Source: UBA3941 sp002385665 (GTDB lineage: Bacteria > Bacillota > Clostridia > Caldicoprobacterales > UBA3941). From it: a DNA stretch of 64,000 nucleotides. The stretch spans positions 868,001 to 932,000 of the forward strand of contig JBMNFJ010000016.1 of assembly GCA_050949255.1 (NCBI GenBank). The letters are read 5' to 3'. The position numbers were made by a program, and so were the translations under genes. Below the pieces are notes generated by a model, which worked only from the letters and a program-made list of their open reading frames with translations, did no database searches and had not been told where the DNA came from. Numbering within the stretch: the first letter of the stretch is position 1; every line of letters starts with the position of its first letter. Below, in pieces: positions 25,855 to 35,168 of the stretch.

Positions 25855-27879
25855 TTACCCGTTCACCACCCCTACAGATTGTATTTCTGCTTTGCTATCA
25901 AGTTCATTGTAGGATAATACTATTAGTTCAGGCATGATTTGTTCGGTCAGTCTCTTAAAGTAAATCCTAACCACCGGTGAGGTTAAAACAATAGGCGGCA
26001 TACCTAAAGAGGTTATCTTATTAATTTCCCTGGTGAGACTGGTAAATACCCTCTGTGTCTTTTCAGGGGGCATTGAAAGATAAGAGCCATGTTCTGTCTG
26101 TTGCACGCTATCCATAATCTCTTTTTCTAATTGGCTGTCCAGGGTTAAAACTTTGCCTTTATTATCGGGTATAAATTTTTGAGTTATGGTTCTGTAAAGT
26201 GCCTGTCTAACATATTCCGTCAAAAGATCGGGGTCCCTTACTATACCTGCATAATCAGCCAAAGTCTCCAGTATAGTAACCATATCCCTAATAGATACGC
26301 TCTCCCTTACTAAATTGGCCAGGACTTTTTGGAGTTCCCCTAGGGATAGTAGTTTAGGAACTACCTCGTCAACCAAAACGGGATTTCTTTCCCTTAAATT
26401 GTCCAATAGGGTTTGTACTTCTTGCCGACCTAATAACTCATGACCGTACTGCTTTATAACCTCTGTTAGATGGGTAGCTATTATTGAGGGAGGATCTACT
26501 ACTGTATAGCCCATCAATTCAGCCCTTTCACGATGATCTTCATCGATCCATTTGGCAGGTAATCCAAAAGCTGGTTCTACGGTGTCTATACCTTCGATTT
26601 CCCCTTCTGCTATACCCGGATCCATAGCCAAAAATCGATCTGCTATTACCTGACCCTGGGCCACAACTGTTCCTTTTATTTTAATCACATATTCATTAGG
26701 GTCCAGTTGTATATTATCCCTTAGGCGAACTACAGGAACGATTAGCCCCAGTTCCAAAGCCATCTGTCTCCTGATCATTACCACCCGATCCAATAAGTCG
26801 CCACCTTGATTTACATCAGCCAGGGGAATAATTCCGTATCCAAACTCTAGTTCAATAGGATCCAGAGACAGCAGGCCTGCAACGTTCTCTGGTTTGCGTA
26901 TATCCTCTATTTCCTGTTGGACTATATCTTCTTCTTCGACAACACCACCATCTTGTAAAGCCCTTAGCAAAATATAACCTAAATATATCAGTATTCCTCC
27001 TAATGGTAAAAGTAACCATGTAGGAAATCCAGGGAAAAAACTCATTAAACATAACAGAATTCCGGAGATGATAAGTACAATTGGTTGGCTGGTAATTTGA
27101 TTGAGTAAATCCTGTCCCAGGCTGGACTCTGAGGCAGCCTTGGTTACTATAATACCCATGGCTGTTGAAATGAGCAATGCAGGTATCTGGCTTACCAACC
27201 CATCTCCAACAGTCAGCAAGACGTATGTAGATATTACTTCTTGAATATCCATATTGCCAAATCCAACTATTATTCCGCCTACTATATTAATGACAGTTAT
27301 TATAATACCTACAATAGCGTCCCCTTTTACAAACTTGCTGGCGCCGTCCATTGCTCCATAAAAATCTGCTTCCCTTTGGATATCTTTTCTTCTTGCCCTT
27401 GCCTCTCTTTCATCAATCAGGCCAGAATTCAAATCCGCATCAATTGCCATCTGCTTACCGGGCATGGCATCCAAGGTAAATCTTGCGGCTACCTCTGAAA
27501 CCCTTTCTGCTCCCTTTGTAATAACTACGAATTGTACTATTATTATAATAAGGAAGATTATGAATCCAACACCTACATTTCCTTTTACTACAAATCTCCC
27601 AAAGGTTTCTATAACTCTTCCCGCTGATCCGTCGATTAGAATCAGCCTGGTTGAGGAAACATTGAGAGCTAGTCTATATAGGGTAGTAATCAATAGTAAA
27701 GAAGGAAAGATAGAGAACTCCAGGGCATTTTTTGCAAAAAGACTTATAAGAAGGATAACCAATGACAATGCTAAATTCAAAGTTAGCAATATATCCATAA
27801 CAAATTCATTAAGGGGTACAATAATCAATAATACAATTATGATTATAATTAAAGCTATAACATTATCTGCGAATCTCAA
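25855..27879 (-). CDS. flhA: Flagellar export gate protein FlhA
   Basis: FlhA forms the nonameric export ring with a cytosolic substrate-docking domain. The 674 residues carry eight N-terminal membrane helices up to about residue 310. The FHIPEP signature is in the loop (ARFTLDAMPGKQMAIDADLNSG, then READFYGAMDGASKFVKGDAI). The soluble domain spans about residues 340-674. It directly follows flhB and precedes flhF. Confidence 0.97.
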   Translation of the reverse strand: MRFADNVIALIIIIIVLLIIVPLNEFVMDILLTLNLALSLVILLISLFAKNALEFSIFPSLLLITTLYRLALNVSSTRLILIDGSAGRVIETFGRFVVKGNVGVGFIIFLIIIIVQFVVITKGAERVSEVAARFTLDAMPGKQMAIDADLNSGLIDEREARARRKDIQREADFYGAMDGASKFVKGDAIVGIIITVINIVGGIIVGFGNMDIQEVISTYVLLTVGDGLVSQIPALLISTAMGIIVTKAASESSLGQDLLNQITSQPIVLIISGILLCLMSFFPGFPTWLLLPLGGILIYLGYILLRALQDGGVVEEEDIVQQEIEDIRKPENVAGLLSLDPIELEFGYGIIPLADVNQGGDLLDRVVMIRRQMALELGLIVPVVRLRDNIQLDPNEYVIKIKGTVVAQGQVIADRFLAMDPGIAEGEIEGIDTVEPAFGLPAKWIDEDHRERAELMGYTVVDPPSIIATHLTEVIKQYGHELLGRQEVQTLLDNLRERNPVLVDEVVPKLLSLGELQKVLANLVRESVSIRDMVTILETLADYAGIVRDPDLLTEYVRQALYRTITQKFIPDNKGKVLTLDSQLEKEIMDSVQQTEHGSYLSMPPEKTQRVFTSLTREINKITSLGMPPIVLTSPVVRIYFKRLTEQIMPELIVLSYNELDSKAEIQSVGVVNG

Positions 27880-27908
27880 CCCGAACCCCCCTAAAACTTG
27901 AGAAACTC

Positions 27909-29003
27909 TTAAACAATTTTACCTTTAAGGTTATATACATAGGCTAACACCTCGGCTACTGCATGAAACAGCTCAGATGGAATCATCTGACCCACATCTG
28001 TCGAAGTAAAAAGAGCCTTTGCCAAAGGTTTATTCTCAGTTATTACTATCCCATTTCTTTGGGCCACTTCTTTTATCTTAAGGGCTAAATAACCTTGACC
28101 TTTGGCAACAACAACCGGAGCATCATCATCGGGGTTATAACTGAGAGCGACAGCATAATGGGTAGGGTTAGTGATAACCACATCTGCTTTTGGAATCTCC
28201 TGCATCATCCTCCGCATACCCAATTCCCTTTGCTTTGCCCTGATACGTGAACGGACTTGGGGATCTCCTTCCATAAGCTTATATTCATCCTTTACCTCTT
28301 GCTTGGTCATCATCAGATCCAGCTCATATCGCCACCACTCATACCCATAGTCCAATATGGCAAAGATAAGGAGAATTATACCAATCTTTATGGCCAAATT
28401 AAATACGCTGTTTCCCAACAAGTTGATCGTTCCAAAAAGATTGCCTGTATACCATAAACCAATATTTCCGACATTCTTTTTTATTTCAGTATATACTATG
28501 CTGCCTATAATAGCCAATTTTATTATAGCCTTGACTAGATCCACCAAGGATCTTTTGGAAAATATCCTCTTAAACCCCTCCAAAGGGTTAATTTTGCTTA
28601 GTTTTGGTTCAATTGTCTTAGTAGTAAACAAAAAACCAACCTGTCCATAATTTATTGCAAGTCCAGCGACTAACGATGTTATAAGAAAGGGGGCGATTGC
28701 AGTGCCCACAATCATGGTTACATCTGATGCAAGCTTTCCTATGCCCTGATAAGAGAATACCTGGTCTATGTAACTGTTACCAGAGAGTAATTCGATATAA
28801 ATTTTTTTCAAGTTGTTTAAAACACTTGGAAGAGTAAGTTTTAAAGCAGAAAATGCCACCAATAGAATTATGGCGGAGTTCATCTCCAGACTACGAAAGA
28901 CCTGTCCCCTCTCCCGGGCATCGCGTCGCCTTTTTAAAGTCGCCTTTTCTGTTTTCTCGCCTGCAAATAGTTGAAGATCAATAGGATTATACTTAAATAT
29001 CAC
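27909..29003 (-). CDS. flhB: Flagellar export switch protein FlhB
   Basis: FlhB switches export specificity from rod/hook to filament by self-cleavage. The 364 residues have four membrane helices and a cytosolic tail with the autocleavage site NPTH at about residues 280-283 (DVVITNPTHYAVALSY), fully intact. The N-terminus reads NPIDLQLFAGEKTEKAT followed by RRRDARERGQV, as in the family. It overlaps fliR by four bases. Confidence 0.96.
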   Translation of the reverse strand: MIFKYNPIDLQLFAGEKTEKATLKRRRDARERGQVFRSLEMNSAIILLVAFSALKLTLPSVLNNLKKIYIELLSGNSYIDQVFSYQGIGKLASDVTMIVGTAIAPFLITSLVAGLAINYGQVGFLFTTKTIEPKLSKINPLEGFKRIFSKRSLVDLVKAIIKLAIIGSIVYTEIKKNVGNIGLWYTGNLFGTINLLGNSVFNLAIKIGIILLIFAILDYGYEWWRYELDLMMTKQEVKDEYKLMEGDPQVRSRIRAKQRELGMRRMMQEIPKADVVITNPTHYAVALSYNPDDDAPVVVAKGQGYLALKIKEVAQRNGIVITENKPLAKALFTSTDVGQMIPSELFHAVAEVLAYVYNLKGKIV

Positions 29004-29788
29004 TTACCTACCATCCTCCATAGGGTGCTCCCGATATTGCTAAACATTTCATTGTATACTCCTTTAAGGGAGTTAATATATAAGGGTATAAATATCATTA
29101 TCGTAACAAGTCCGATAAATATTTTTATAGGGATACCTACAATGAATATGTTCATCTGGGGTATGACCCTTACTAGTATTCCAAAGGCTACTTCCGAAAT
29201 AAAGGTTATGGCAAAAACAGGCAGTGCAATTTTTAATGCTAATAGAAAGGAATCCGAAAACAGCCCAATAATTATAGTAGATAATTCATCGGTTACTACA
29301 CCCTCTCCCAAGGGCACAAGTTCATAAGTTCCAAAAATCAACTCTATCAGGGTGTGATGTCCATCTAAAACAAAGAAAACTAATAAGGCCAAAATATTCT
29401 TGAAGTTGCCCATCAAGGGCACCTGTATACTGTTTTGAGGATCAATTACACTAACTATTCCAAATCCTATTTGAGTATCAATTAGTTGTCCTGCTGTCCA
29501 AATAGCAGAAAATATTAGGGTCGTAACATACCCAATTACAAATCCAACCAAGATCTCCCGAATAATTAAAATCCCAAACACATATGGAGTTTGTATCTCT
29601 ATTCCCGTTGAAAGGTATCTGTTACTATACACCATATAGGAAAGCAATAAGGATAAACCCACCTTTGAATAAGCAGGAACATTCTGTCTACCAAAAACAG
29701 GTGACATCAGAAATAATCCCGCCATACGGACAAGGATCAATATGAAAATCTCAAACTTATCAATTATTTCCCCCAGCAACTGATCCAT
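29000..29788 (-). CDS. fliR: Flagellar export gate protein FliR
   Basis: FliR joins FliP and FliQ in the helical export pore. The 262 residues have about six membrane segments. They include the family regions FILILVRMAGLFLMSPVFG, GQLIDTQIGFGI and PQMNIFIVGIPIKIFIGL. It follows fliQ by 15 bases and overlaps flhB. No anomalies were seen. Confidence 0.95.
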   Translation of the reverse strand: MDQLLGEIIDKFEIFILILVRMAGLFLMSPVFGRQNVPAYSKVGLSLLLSYMVYSNRYLSTGIEIQTPYVFGILIIREILVGFVIGYVTTLIFSAIWTAGQLIDTQIGFGIVSVIDPQNSIQVPLMGNFKNILALLVFFVLDGHHTLIELIFGTYELVPLGEGVVTDELSTIIIGLFSDSFLLALKIALPVFAITFISEVAFGILVRVIPQMNIFIVGIPIKIFIGLVTIMIFIPLYINSLKGVYNEMFSNIGSTLWRMVGK

Positions 29789-29803
29789 CTACGCTTCTAT
29801 ACC

Positions 29804-30076
29804 TCACAGCCCAGTTATTGTATTTATGCTATTATACAATCTAGTGGTAAATTCAGTCATGGTTCTCATGATCCAGGGTCCAAAAACAAGTAGGGCTATC
29901 ATAACGGCAAGAATCTTAGGGATAAACACCAGGGTTTGTTCGTTGATCTGGGTCGTTGCCTGGAATATAGCAACTATCAATCCTATGATTAATCCTAGCC
30001 CCAGCATGGGTGAAGCAATTAATAGCCCAGTATATATCGCTTGTTGTGCTATATTTATTATTTCGCCTTCCATCAT
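29804..30076 (-). CDS. fliQ: Flagellar export gate protein FliQ
   Basis: FliQ is the smallest export-pore subunit. The 90 residues make two membrane helices, with GLLIASPMLGLGLIIGLIVAIFQATTQINEQTL and ILAVMIALLVFGPWIMRTM. I place the start at the ATG pair at 30076/30073, nine bases behind a GGGGGTG sequence; the frame also reaches a TTG at 30094 that would overlap the ribosome-binding sequence. It lies between fliP and fliR as usual. Confidence 0.94.
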   Translation of the reverse strand: MMEGEIINIAQQAIYTGLLIASPMLGLGLIIGLIVAIFQATTQINEQTLVFIPKILAVMIALLVFGPWIMRTMTEFTTRLYNSINTITGL

Positions 30077-30097
30077 ATCTATCAACACCCCCAATCA

Positions 30098-30868
30098 CTA
30101 TTTAAACCCAGTAACCAAAGTTTTAACAACTAAGTTCCAACCGTCTACCATTACAAATAGAAGAATTTTAAAGGGCAAGGATATCATTACAGGTGGTAAC
30201 ATCATCATACCCATGGACATCAGGGTGCTTGCCACTACCATATCAACTACTATAAAGGGTACATATATTAAAAAACCCATCTGAAAAGCAGTCTTCAATT
30301 CACTTATAATAAACGATGGAATCAAAACGTTATTCGGTATGTCCGCCAATGTCTCCGGTTTAGGTATAGAGGATAGATTGACGAACATGGCTAAATCCTT
30401 TTCGCGTGTTTGCTTAAACATAAAATTCCTTATTGGTTCCATTGCTTCTTCCAGAGCTTGCTCCTGTCCTATCTGACCGGCTAGATATGGACTAATAGCT
30501 CTTTCATTAATTTCTGTACCAATGGGTGACATAATAAAAAAGGTAAGGAATAATGCCAATCCGATCAAAACTTGATTGGGAGGCATTTGCTGAGTACCCA
30601 GTGCATTTCTGGTAAAGGACAATACTATAATGATCCTAGTAAATGAAGTCATCATAATCAAAATTGAAGGAGCAAGAGTTAAAATAGTAAATAAAAATAT
30701 AATTTCAAACCCATTTAAGGATTCCCCTGAAGGGCCAGTTCCTTCAATATTGATTCCCAGTTTTACCGGTTCCTCTGGTTGAGCTAAGGAATAGGATGCC
30801 ATGAAAAACATTATTCCTATACTAAGAATTAGACATAAAAATACTTTCAGACCAAGCCTTTTGTTCAA
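30098..30868 (-). CDS. fliP: Flagellar export gate protein FliP
   Basis: FliP is the main pentameric subunit of the export pore. The 256-residue protein starts with a cleavable signal peptide ([25 protein letters not shown], to about residue 29). Family blocks follow: [52 protein letters not shown] in parts and [31 protein letters not shown] in parts. It is read after fliO. Confidence 0.96.
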   Translation of the reverse strand: MNKRLGLKVFLCLILSIGIMFFMASYSLAQPEEPVKLGINIEGTGPSGESLNGFEIIFLFTILTLAPSILIMMTSFTRIIIVLSFTRNALGTQQMPPNQVLIGLALFLTFFIMSPIGTEINERAISPYLAGQIGQEQALEEAMEPIRNFMFKQTREKDLAMFVNLSSIPKPETLADIPNNVLIPSFIISELKTAFQMGFLIYVPFIVVDMVVASTLMSMGMMMLPPVMISLPFKILLFVMVDGWNLVVKTLVTGFK

Positions 30869-30896
30869 AAAATCAACCCCGATTAATCCCCTAATT

Positions 30897-31313
30897 TCAT
30901 ATATCCTTCATTCTTCTTTTCTGTTTTTCTAAACCTTCTTTAATCTGCTGAATCCTATCCCTATCATCCCAATTATCCTCATGGCTTTGACGAAATTTTT
31001 TTATATATGACTCAAATAGGCTATTGAAAGTATTATCCCTTTGGACAGTTAAGGGCACTAGGTCAGCCTCAGCAATTTCGCTTATATCTCCAATATGATG
31101 ATTAGTAACCCCAATTAGAAAAAAACGTTTTCCCACCTGTATTATGCAAATGGATTTATCATTACCTAAAAACACTCTATCTACTATCCTCATATGCTTA
31201 CTAGCACCCAAATGGCTCATTTTAGGACCTAGAAATTTGGTGGCCAGATAAGCGACGAACAGTACGGCAAAAAAACCTAGTATAAGGGGGATAATTTGTA
31301 GCAGTTTATCCAT
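30897..31313 (-). CDS. fliO: Flagellar biosynthesis protein FliO
   Basis: FliO aids FliP assembly. The 138 residues carry an N-terminal membrane helix ([21 protein letters not shown]). A FliO beta domain with [29 protein letters not shown] in parts and a charged C-terminal helix ([13 protein letters not shown]) follow. The ATG overlaps the cheY stop by one base. Divergent families like this are recognised mainly by layout and by position between cheY and fliP. Confidence 0.9.
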   Translation of the reverse strand: MDKLLQIIPLILGFFAVLFVAYLATKFLGPKMSHLGASKHMRIVDRVFLGNDKSICIIQVGKRFFLIGVTNHHIGDISEIAEADLVPLTVQRDNTFNSLFESYIKKFRQSHEDNWDDRDRIQQIKEGLEKQKRRMKDI

Positions 31314-31675
31314 TATAACAACACTTTCCTTACAGCTTCCAATACTCTTTCTGCTTGGAAAGGTTTTACAATAAAGTCTCTGGCGCCTGCCTGGATAGAT
31401 TCAATAACCATTGCCTGTTGTCCCATTGCAGAACACATAATGATCTTTGCATCTTCATCAACCTTTTTGATTTCCCTAACTGCCTGAATTCCGTCGACTT
31501 CAGGCATGGTAATGTCCATTATAACCAAATCGGGCTTTAATTCCTTATATTTTTCAACCGCCTTTTCCCCATTTTCTGCCTCGCCCACAACATTGTATCC
31601 ATTCTTGGTCAATATATCTTTGATCATCATTCTCATAAAGGCTGCATCATCTACAACTAGTATTTTATTTTTCAT
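31313..31675 (-). CDS. cheY: Chemotaxis response regulator CheY
   Basis: This single-domain receiver carries the signal from CheA to the flagellar switch. All active-site residues are present in 120 residues: Asp9 and Asp10, phospho-acceptor Asp54, Ser82 in the Thr/Ser position, and Lys104 followed by Pro105. There is no output domain. Its place between fliY and fliO is the Gram-positive arrangement. The FliY and CheC phosphatases are encoded in the same operon. Confidence 0.96.
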   Translation of the reverse strand: MKNKILVVDDAAFMRMMIKDILTKNGYNVVGEAENGEKAVEKYKELKPDLVIMDITMPEVDGIQAVREIKKVDEDAKIIMCSAMGQQAMVIESIQAGARDFIVKPFQAERVLEAVRKVLL

Positions 31676-31700
31676 AGTAGCTACCTACCTTTCTGTAAGA

Positions 31701-32834
31701 TTATCTTAAATGGGATATTCTACTTGATGGGGTTAGAATATCTGTTATTCTTACACCAAAAGTATCATCGATTACAACTACTTCACCTTTGGCTATAATT
31801 TTACCATTGACCAAAATATCTACAGGTTCACCCGCCATCTTATCCAATTCAACGATAGACCCTGGACTTAATTCAAGAATCTCCTGGATCTTTTTTCGTG
31901 TCTTGCCCAGTTCTACTGATATCTGCAGAGGTACATCCAAGATTAGATCGATGTTGCTGCTCTCCTTGTGTATGGATTTATCCTCAAAAGGCTGAAAGAT
32001 TACTGGCTGTACCCCAACAGGAGGCATAGACCTGGAAATTTTGTCTTGGACAGTAGTGGATTCTTCTCTACTTTGGGCACCATACCCTGTAGCGGTAGAA
32101 GCCGAATATACGGATTCAGTACTGGCCGATGGGGCAACAGTTGCATCTTGTCCATAGCTATCGGTTTGGCCTTTTATTAGACTCTCAACCATTTCTTTGG
32201 CGAATTCCGGTGGAATCAATTGCATTAAATAGCTATCAAGTATGCCTGGAATTTCCATCTTAAAATTAACTTTCACTATAGGTTCGTCTGATTTAAAAAA
32301 GGTATCAGGGATCTTATTAGCGAGATCGATATTAAAGACGTCCGGTGGAGAAATGCTTATATCCTTTCCTAACATGGAAGCCAGGGATGTGGCCGACGAA
32401 CCTATCATCTGATTCATGACTTCACTTATAGCACTTAGCTGTAATTCATTCAGTTCTCCGACTATGTTCGTGCCGTCTCCACCCATCAACAGATCCGTTA
32501 TAGTTTTTACGTCATCTTCAGTTATGATCAATAGATTATTACCCTCCAGCCCTTTGGTATACTGTATCTTAACCGCTACAAAGGGTATGGGATATTGCTC
32601 TGCTATATCATTTAGGGTAGTTATTGTAACATTTGGAGTAGTAATCAAAACTTTGTGGTTTAATAAGGTATATAGGGTAGTAGCAGCTGTACCCATTGCG
32701 ATATTTCCTATTTCCCCCAAAGCATCCTTTTCCTCTTCAGTCAATACCACGTTTGGTGATCCGCCATATATATCTTCATCGGCATTTCCTTTAAGTAGAG
32801 CATCTATTTCTTCCTGAGAGAGCAGTTCACCCAT
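31701..32834 (-). CDS. fliY: Flagellar switch protein and CheY-P phosphatase FliY
   Basis: FliY combines a CheC-like phosphatase with a FliN-type C-ring domain. The N-terminal peptide LSQEEIDALLKGN resembles the FliM CheY-binding peptide. Two phosphatase half-sites are intact (DALGEIGNIA near residue 38 and SAISEVMNQM near 132). A variable Ser/Thr-rich linker covers about residues 220-275. The SpoA/FliN domain closes the protein with LDVPLQISVELGKTRKKIQEIL and FGVRITDIL. It overlaps fliM by eight bases. Confidence 0.95.
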   Translation of the reverse strand: MGELLSQEEIDALLKGNADEDIYGGSPNVVLTEEEKDALGEIGNIAMGTAATTLYTLLNHKVLITTPNVTITTLNDIAEQYPIPFVAVKIQYTKGLEGNNLLIITEDDVKTITDLLMGGDGTNIVGELNELQLSAISEVMNQMIGSSATSLASMLGKDISISPPDVFNIDLANKIPDTFFKSDEPIVKVNFKMEIPGILDSYLMQLIPPEFAKEMVESLIKGQTDSYGQDATVAPSASTESVYSASTATGYGAQSREESTTVQDKISRSMPPVGVQPVIFQPFEDKSIHKESSNIDLILDVPLQISVELGKTRKKIQEILELSPGSIVELDKMAGEPVDILVNGKIIAKGEVVVIDDTFGVRITDILTPSSRISHLR

Positions 32835-33822
32835 TTTTTAGCCTTCCCCCTTTTATGTCAGTTATTTTTACAGCGTAATTATTGTTTTTTGTTCCTACCA
32901 CGCCAAAGAATTTTTCCCTATCCCCGATTACCAGAGATACCCCATCACTTGTCCGGGTATCCAGTTTTATCACATCCCCAACCTGTAAACCAACAAATTC
33001 TTTTACGGTTATTTTACTATTACCTAGTATCGCGATTAGGTCAACATCTGAATCCTTAATTTGCCTGGCTAATAGTTTGCTTTGTGCATCACTTCTATCC
33101 CCCTCCAGGCTGGAAGTGAACCAATACTTTGTACTCAATTGGTCGATAATCGGTTCTAAAACCATAAAGGGAATGCAGACATTTAACAAACCATCGATTC
33201 CACCTATACTTATGTTCATTGTAATAATCGCAATAGTCTCATTGGGTGAGATAATCTGGGCAAATTGGGGATTGGTTTCAATCCTTTCCAATCTGAAATT
33301 GCTCTCCATAACATTGACCCATGGTTCATTCATTATAAAGATTAGCTCCGTTATAATTCTTTGAATTAGGGAGAGCTCAATGTCCGTAAAATCTCTTCTA
33401 ATATCTACCAGTTCACCGGTGCCACCTAACATTTTATCAATAATAGCATAAGTTATATCAGGAGAAACCTCTATAATGGCAGATCCAGCCAGTGGCTTGA
33501 AACTAAATATGCCAAGGACGACAGGGTCAGGCAGTGAATTAATAAATTCATAGTAGGTCTGTGGCTCAACAGAGGTCACATCTACCTGACAGAAAGTCCT
33601 TAGAATGCCTGATAAATATGAGGCTATTAACCTGGAATAGTTTTCATAGATCACCTGCATTGTTCTTAGTTGATCCTTCGCAAACTTATCAGGCCTTCGA
33701 AAATCGTATAGTTTTATTTTTCTATCTTCTGCCTCGCTGTTTATCTTTAAAGCATCAAATTCGCCGGAATTGATGGCATTCAACAGCTCGTCTATTTCAT
33801 TTTGGGATAATATATCTGCCAA
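32827..33822 (-). CDS. fliM: Flagellar motor switch protein FliM
   Basis: FliM is the C-ring subunit that binds CheY-P. The 331 residues have the N-terminal CheY-binding peptide LSQNEIDELL and the middle CheC-like domain lacking phosphatase motifs. The latter carries PLAGSAIIEVSPDITYAIIDKMLGGTG in parts. A C-terminal SpoA domain includes LGNSKITVKEFVGLQVGDVIKLD. It overlaps fliY and follows fliL by 31 bases. Confidence 0.96.
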   Translation of the reverse strand: MADILSQNEIDELLNAINSGEFDALKINSEAEDRKIKLYDFRRPDKFAKDQLRTMQVIYENYSRLIASYLSGILRTFCQVDVTSVEPQTYYEFINSLPDPVVLGIFSFKPLAGSAIIEVSPDITYAIIDKMLGGTGELVDIRRDFTDIELSLIQRIITELIFIMNEPWVNVMESNFRLERIETNPQFAQIISPNETIAIITMNISIGGIDGLLNVCIPFMVLEPIIDQLSTKYWFTSSLEGDRSDAQSKLLARQIKDSDVDLIAILGNSKITVKEFVGLQVGDVIKLDTRTSDGVSLVIGDREKFFGVVGTKNNNYAVKITDIKGGRLKNG

Positions 33823-33853
33823 AGTGATTCACCTTCCATGAGATGCTATTAGT

Positions 33854-34264
33854 TTATTGGATAATGAAGTCATTAAAATAGACACCTCTTATTTTATCGA
33901 TTTTCAGGATGTTTTGTAAGTCATCTCTTATCAGATTTCGTAGATTTTTTTTAAAATCCTCTTGGTTTAAATCATCTTCGCTTATATCACCCAGAATCTC
34001 GATAATCCGATCCCTAATCCTATGATTATTCTTTTCTAGAATCTTCAGTGTACTTTTATCCGATACCTCAAAGAGTATATCAGCCTTTATATAATGTCCA
34101 TCACTTTTTAGATTGGTTAAAAATTTATCACCGGTGCTATAAACGTATCCAGGCAGCTCGCCATTCTCTCCACTTGAAGGAATCAATAGAAATATAATAT
34201 AAGTTCCAATCCCAATTGTAATAGCGAGCAGTACCGCTATAATGACTACTATCGTTTTATTCAT
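33854..34264 (-). CDS. fliL: Flagellar basal body-associated protein FliL
   Basis: FliL surrounds and supports the stator. The 136-residue protein has an N-terminal membrane helix (NKTIVVIIAVLLAITIGIGTYIIFLL). A periplasm-side (here extracytoplasmic) SPFH-like domain follows and ends RDDLQNILKIDKIRGVYFNDFIIQ, the typical FliL end. I place the start at the ATG at 34264; the frame extends eight codons further but overlaps the ribosome-binding sequence. It lies between motB and fliM. Confidence 0.92.
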   Translation of the reverse strand: MNKTIVVIIAVLLAITIGIGTYIIFLLIPSSGENGELPGYVYSTGDKFLTNLKSDGHYIKADILFEVSDKSTLKILEKNNHRIRDRIIEILGDISEDDLNQEDFKKNLRNLIRDDLQNILKIDKIRGVYFNDFIIQ

Positions 34265-34352
34265 AGTAAATACCTTACCCCCATACAATTAATATGGTCA
34301 TTCAAATAACCCGATACTAAATGGATAGGACCATATTGCCAACAATCCAAGT

Positions 34353-35168
34353 TTACTGATCTATTTCGGTTATTTCCCCGGATTTGATTTCTCTTACTAT
34401 AAAAATTTCTACCCTTCTATTTCTGGACAAACCTTCCGCTGTATTGCTATCGTCTATGGGGTGGAATTCCCCATATGCAGCAGCCGATAGCTTTGATGCT
34501 TCAAAACCTTGCTCCTCACACAAAAATCTAACTACATTAACTGCACGCTCAGCAGACAATTCCCAATTTGTTGGATGCTTCCTGGGATTAACCGGTATAA
34601 TATCTGCATGGCCATCTATCCTGACCCTGCTTATATGCTCTTGAAATTCATTTAAAACTTCACTAATACCTACCAGAATCTCCTTGGCATCTTGCTTTAT
34701 ATTAGCTGCACCAGAGTCAAAAAGTACTGTATCTTTGAACCTCAAGAGTATCTCAGTATGTGTTTTTGATATTTTTACCTCAGCAGGTATTTCCCTTTCC
34801 TCCAAAAAGCCCTCTATTGCCTTATAAAGACGAACAAAATCATCCTTATCATCTTGTTTGCTATTCTCGTCTCCATGGAAATCACTTAACTTATCGGTAC
34901 CACCGGGGAATAGTTCAAGAAAATCCTCTATACTTGGATTATCGCCTGTATTTGGCTTTTCGTTAACTACTTTACCTCCCTCCAGGATACCGCTCTGTCC
35001 TGCTAGTGACGAAACCAAACTCTGCCACTTTTGAGCATCTATGGTGGAGAATGAAAAAAGCATCACAAAAAAAGCTAATAGTAAAGTAACCAAGTCCCCA
35101 TAAGTCAACAACCATTCGGCTGCACCTTTATTTTCTTGTTTTGGCGTTCTTTTTCTTGCCAATCTCAT
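34353..35168 (-). CDS. motB: Flagellar stator protein MotB
   Basis: MotB anchors the stator to peptidoglycan and holds the ion-carrying Asp. In the 271 residues, the single membrane helix contains WLLTYGDLVTLLLAFFVMLFSFS with Asp25 as the ion site. A plug/linker with acidic residues follows, then the OmpA-like peptidoglycan-binding domain (RIDGHADIIPV, NWELSAERAVNVVRFL, RNRRVEIFI). The helix spelling resembles the sodium-type MotS/PomB pattern as much as proton-type MotB, so the coupling ion is not assigned. It overlaps motA by four bases. Confidence 0.95.
   Translation of the reverse strand: MRLARKRTPKQENKGAAEWLLTYGDLVTLLLAFFVMLFSFSTIDAQKWQSLVSSLAGQSGILEGGKVVNEKPNTGDNPSIEDFLELFPGGTDKLSDFHGDENSKQDDKDDFVRLYKAIEGFLEEREIPAEVKISKTHTEILLRFKDTVLFDSGAANIKQDAKEILVGISEVLNEFQEHISRVRIDGHADIIPVNPRKHPTNWELSAERAVNVVRFLCEEQGFEASKLSAAAYGEFHPIDDSNTAEGLSRNRRVEIFIVREIKSGEITEIDQ

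Noticed and set aside
26852..27052. 66-codon minus-strand frame inside flhA
   Set aside because: It is an out-of-phase frame within a fully intact FlhA gene.
29826..30284. 152-codon plus-strand frame opposite fliQ/fliP
   Set aside because: It is entirely antisense to two well-supported export-gate genes, and its composition is that expected from reversed hydrophobic codons.
32882..33364. 160-codon plus-strand frame opposite fliM
   Set aside because: It is a shadow of a clear FliM coding sequence, with no recognisable domain.
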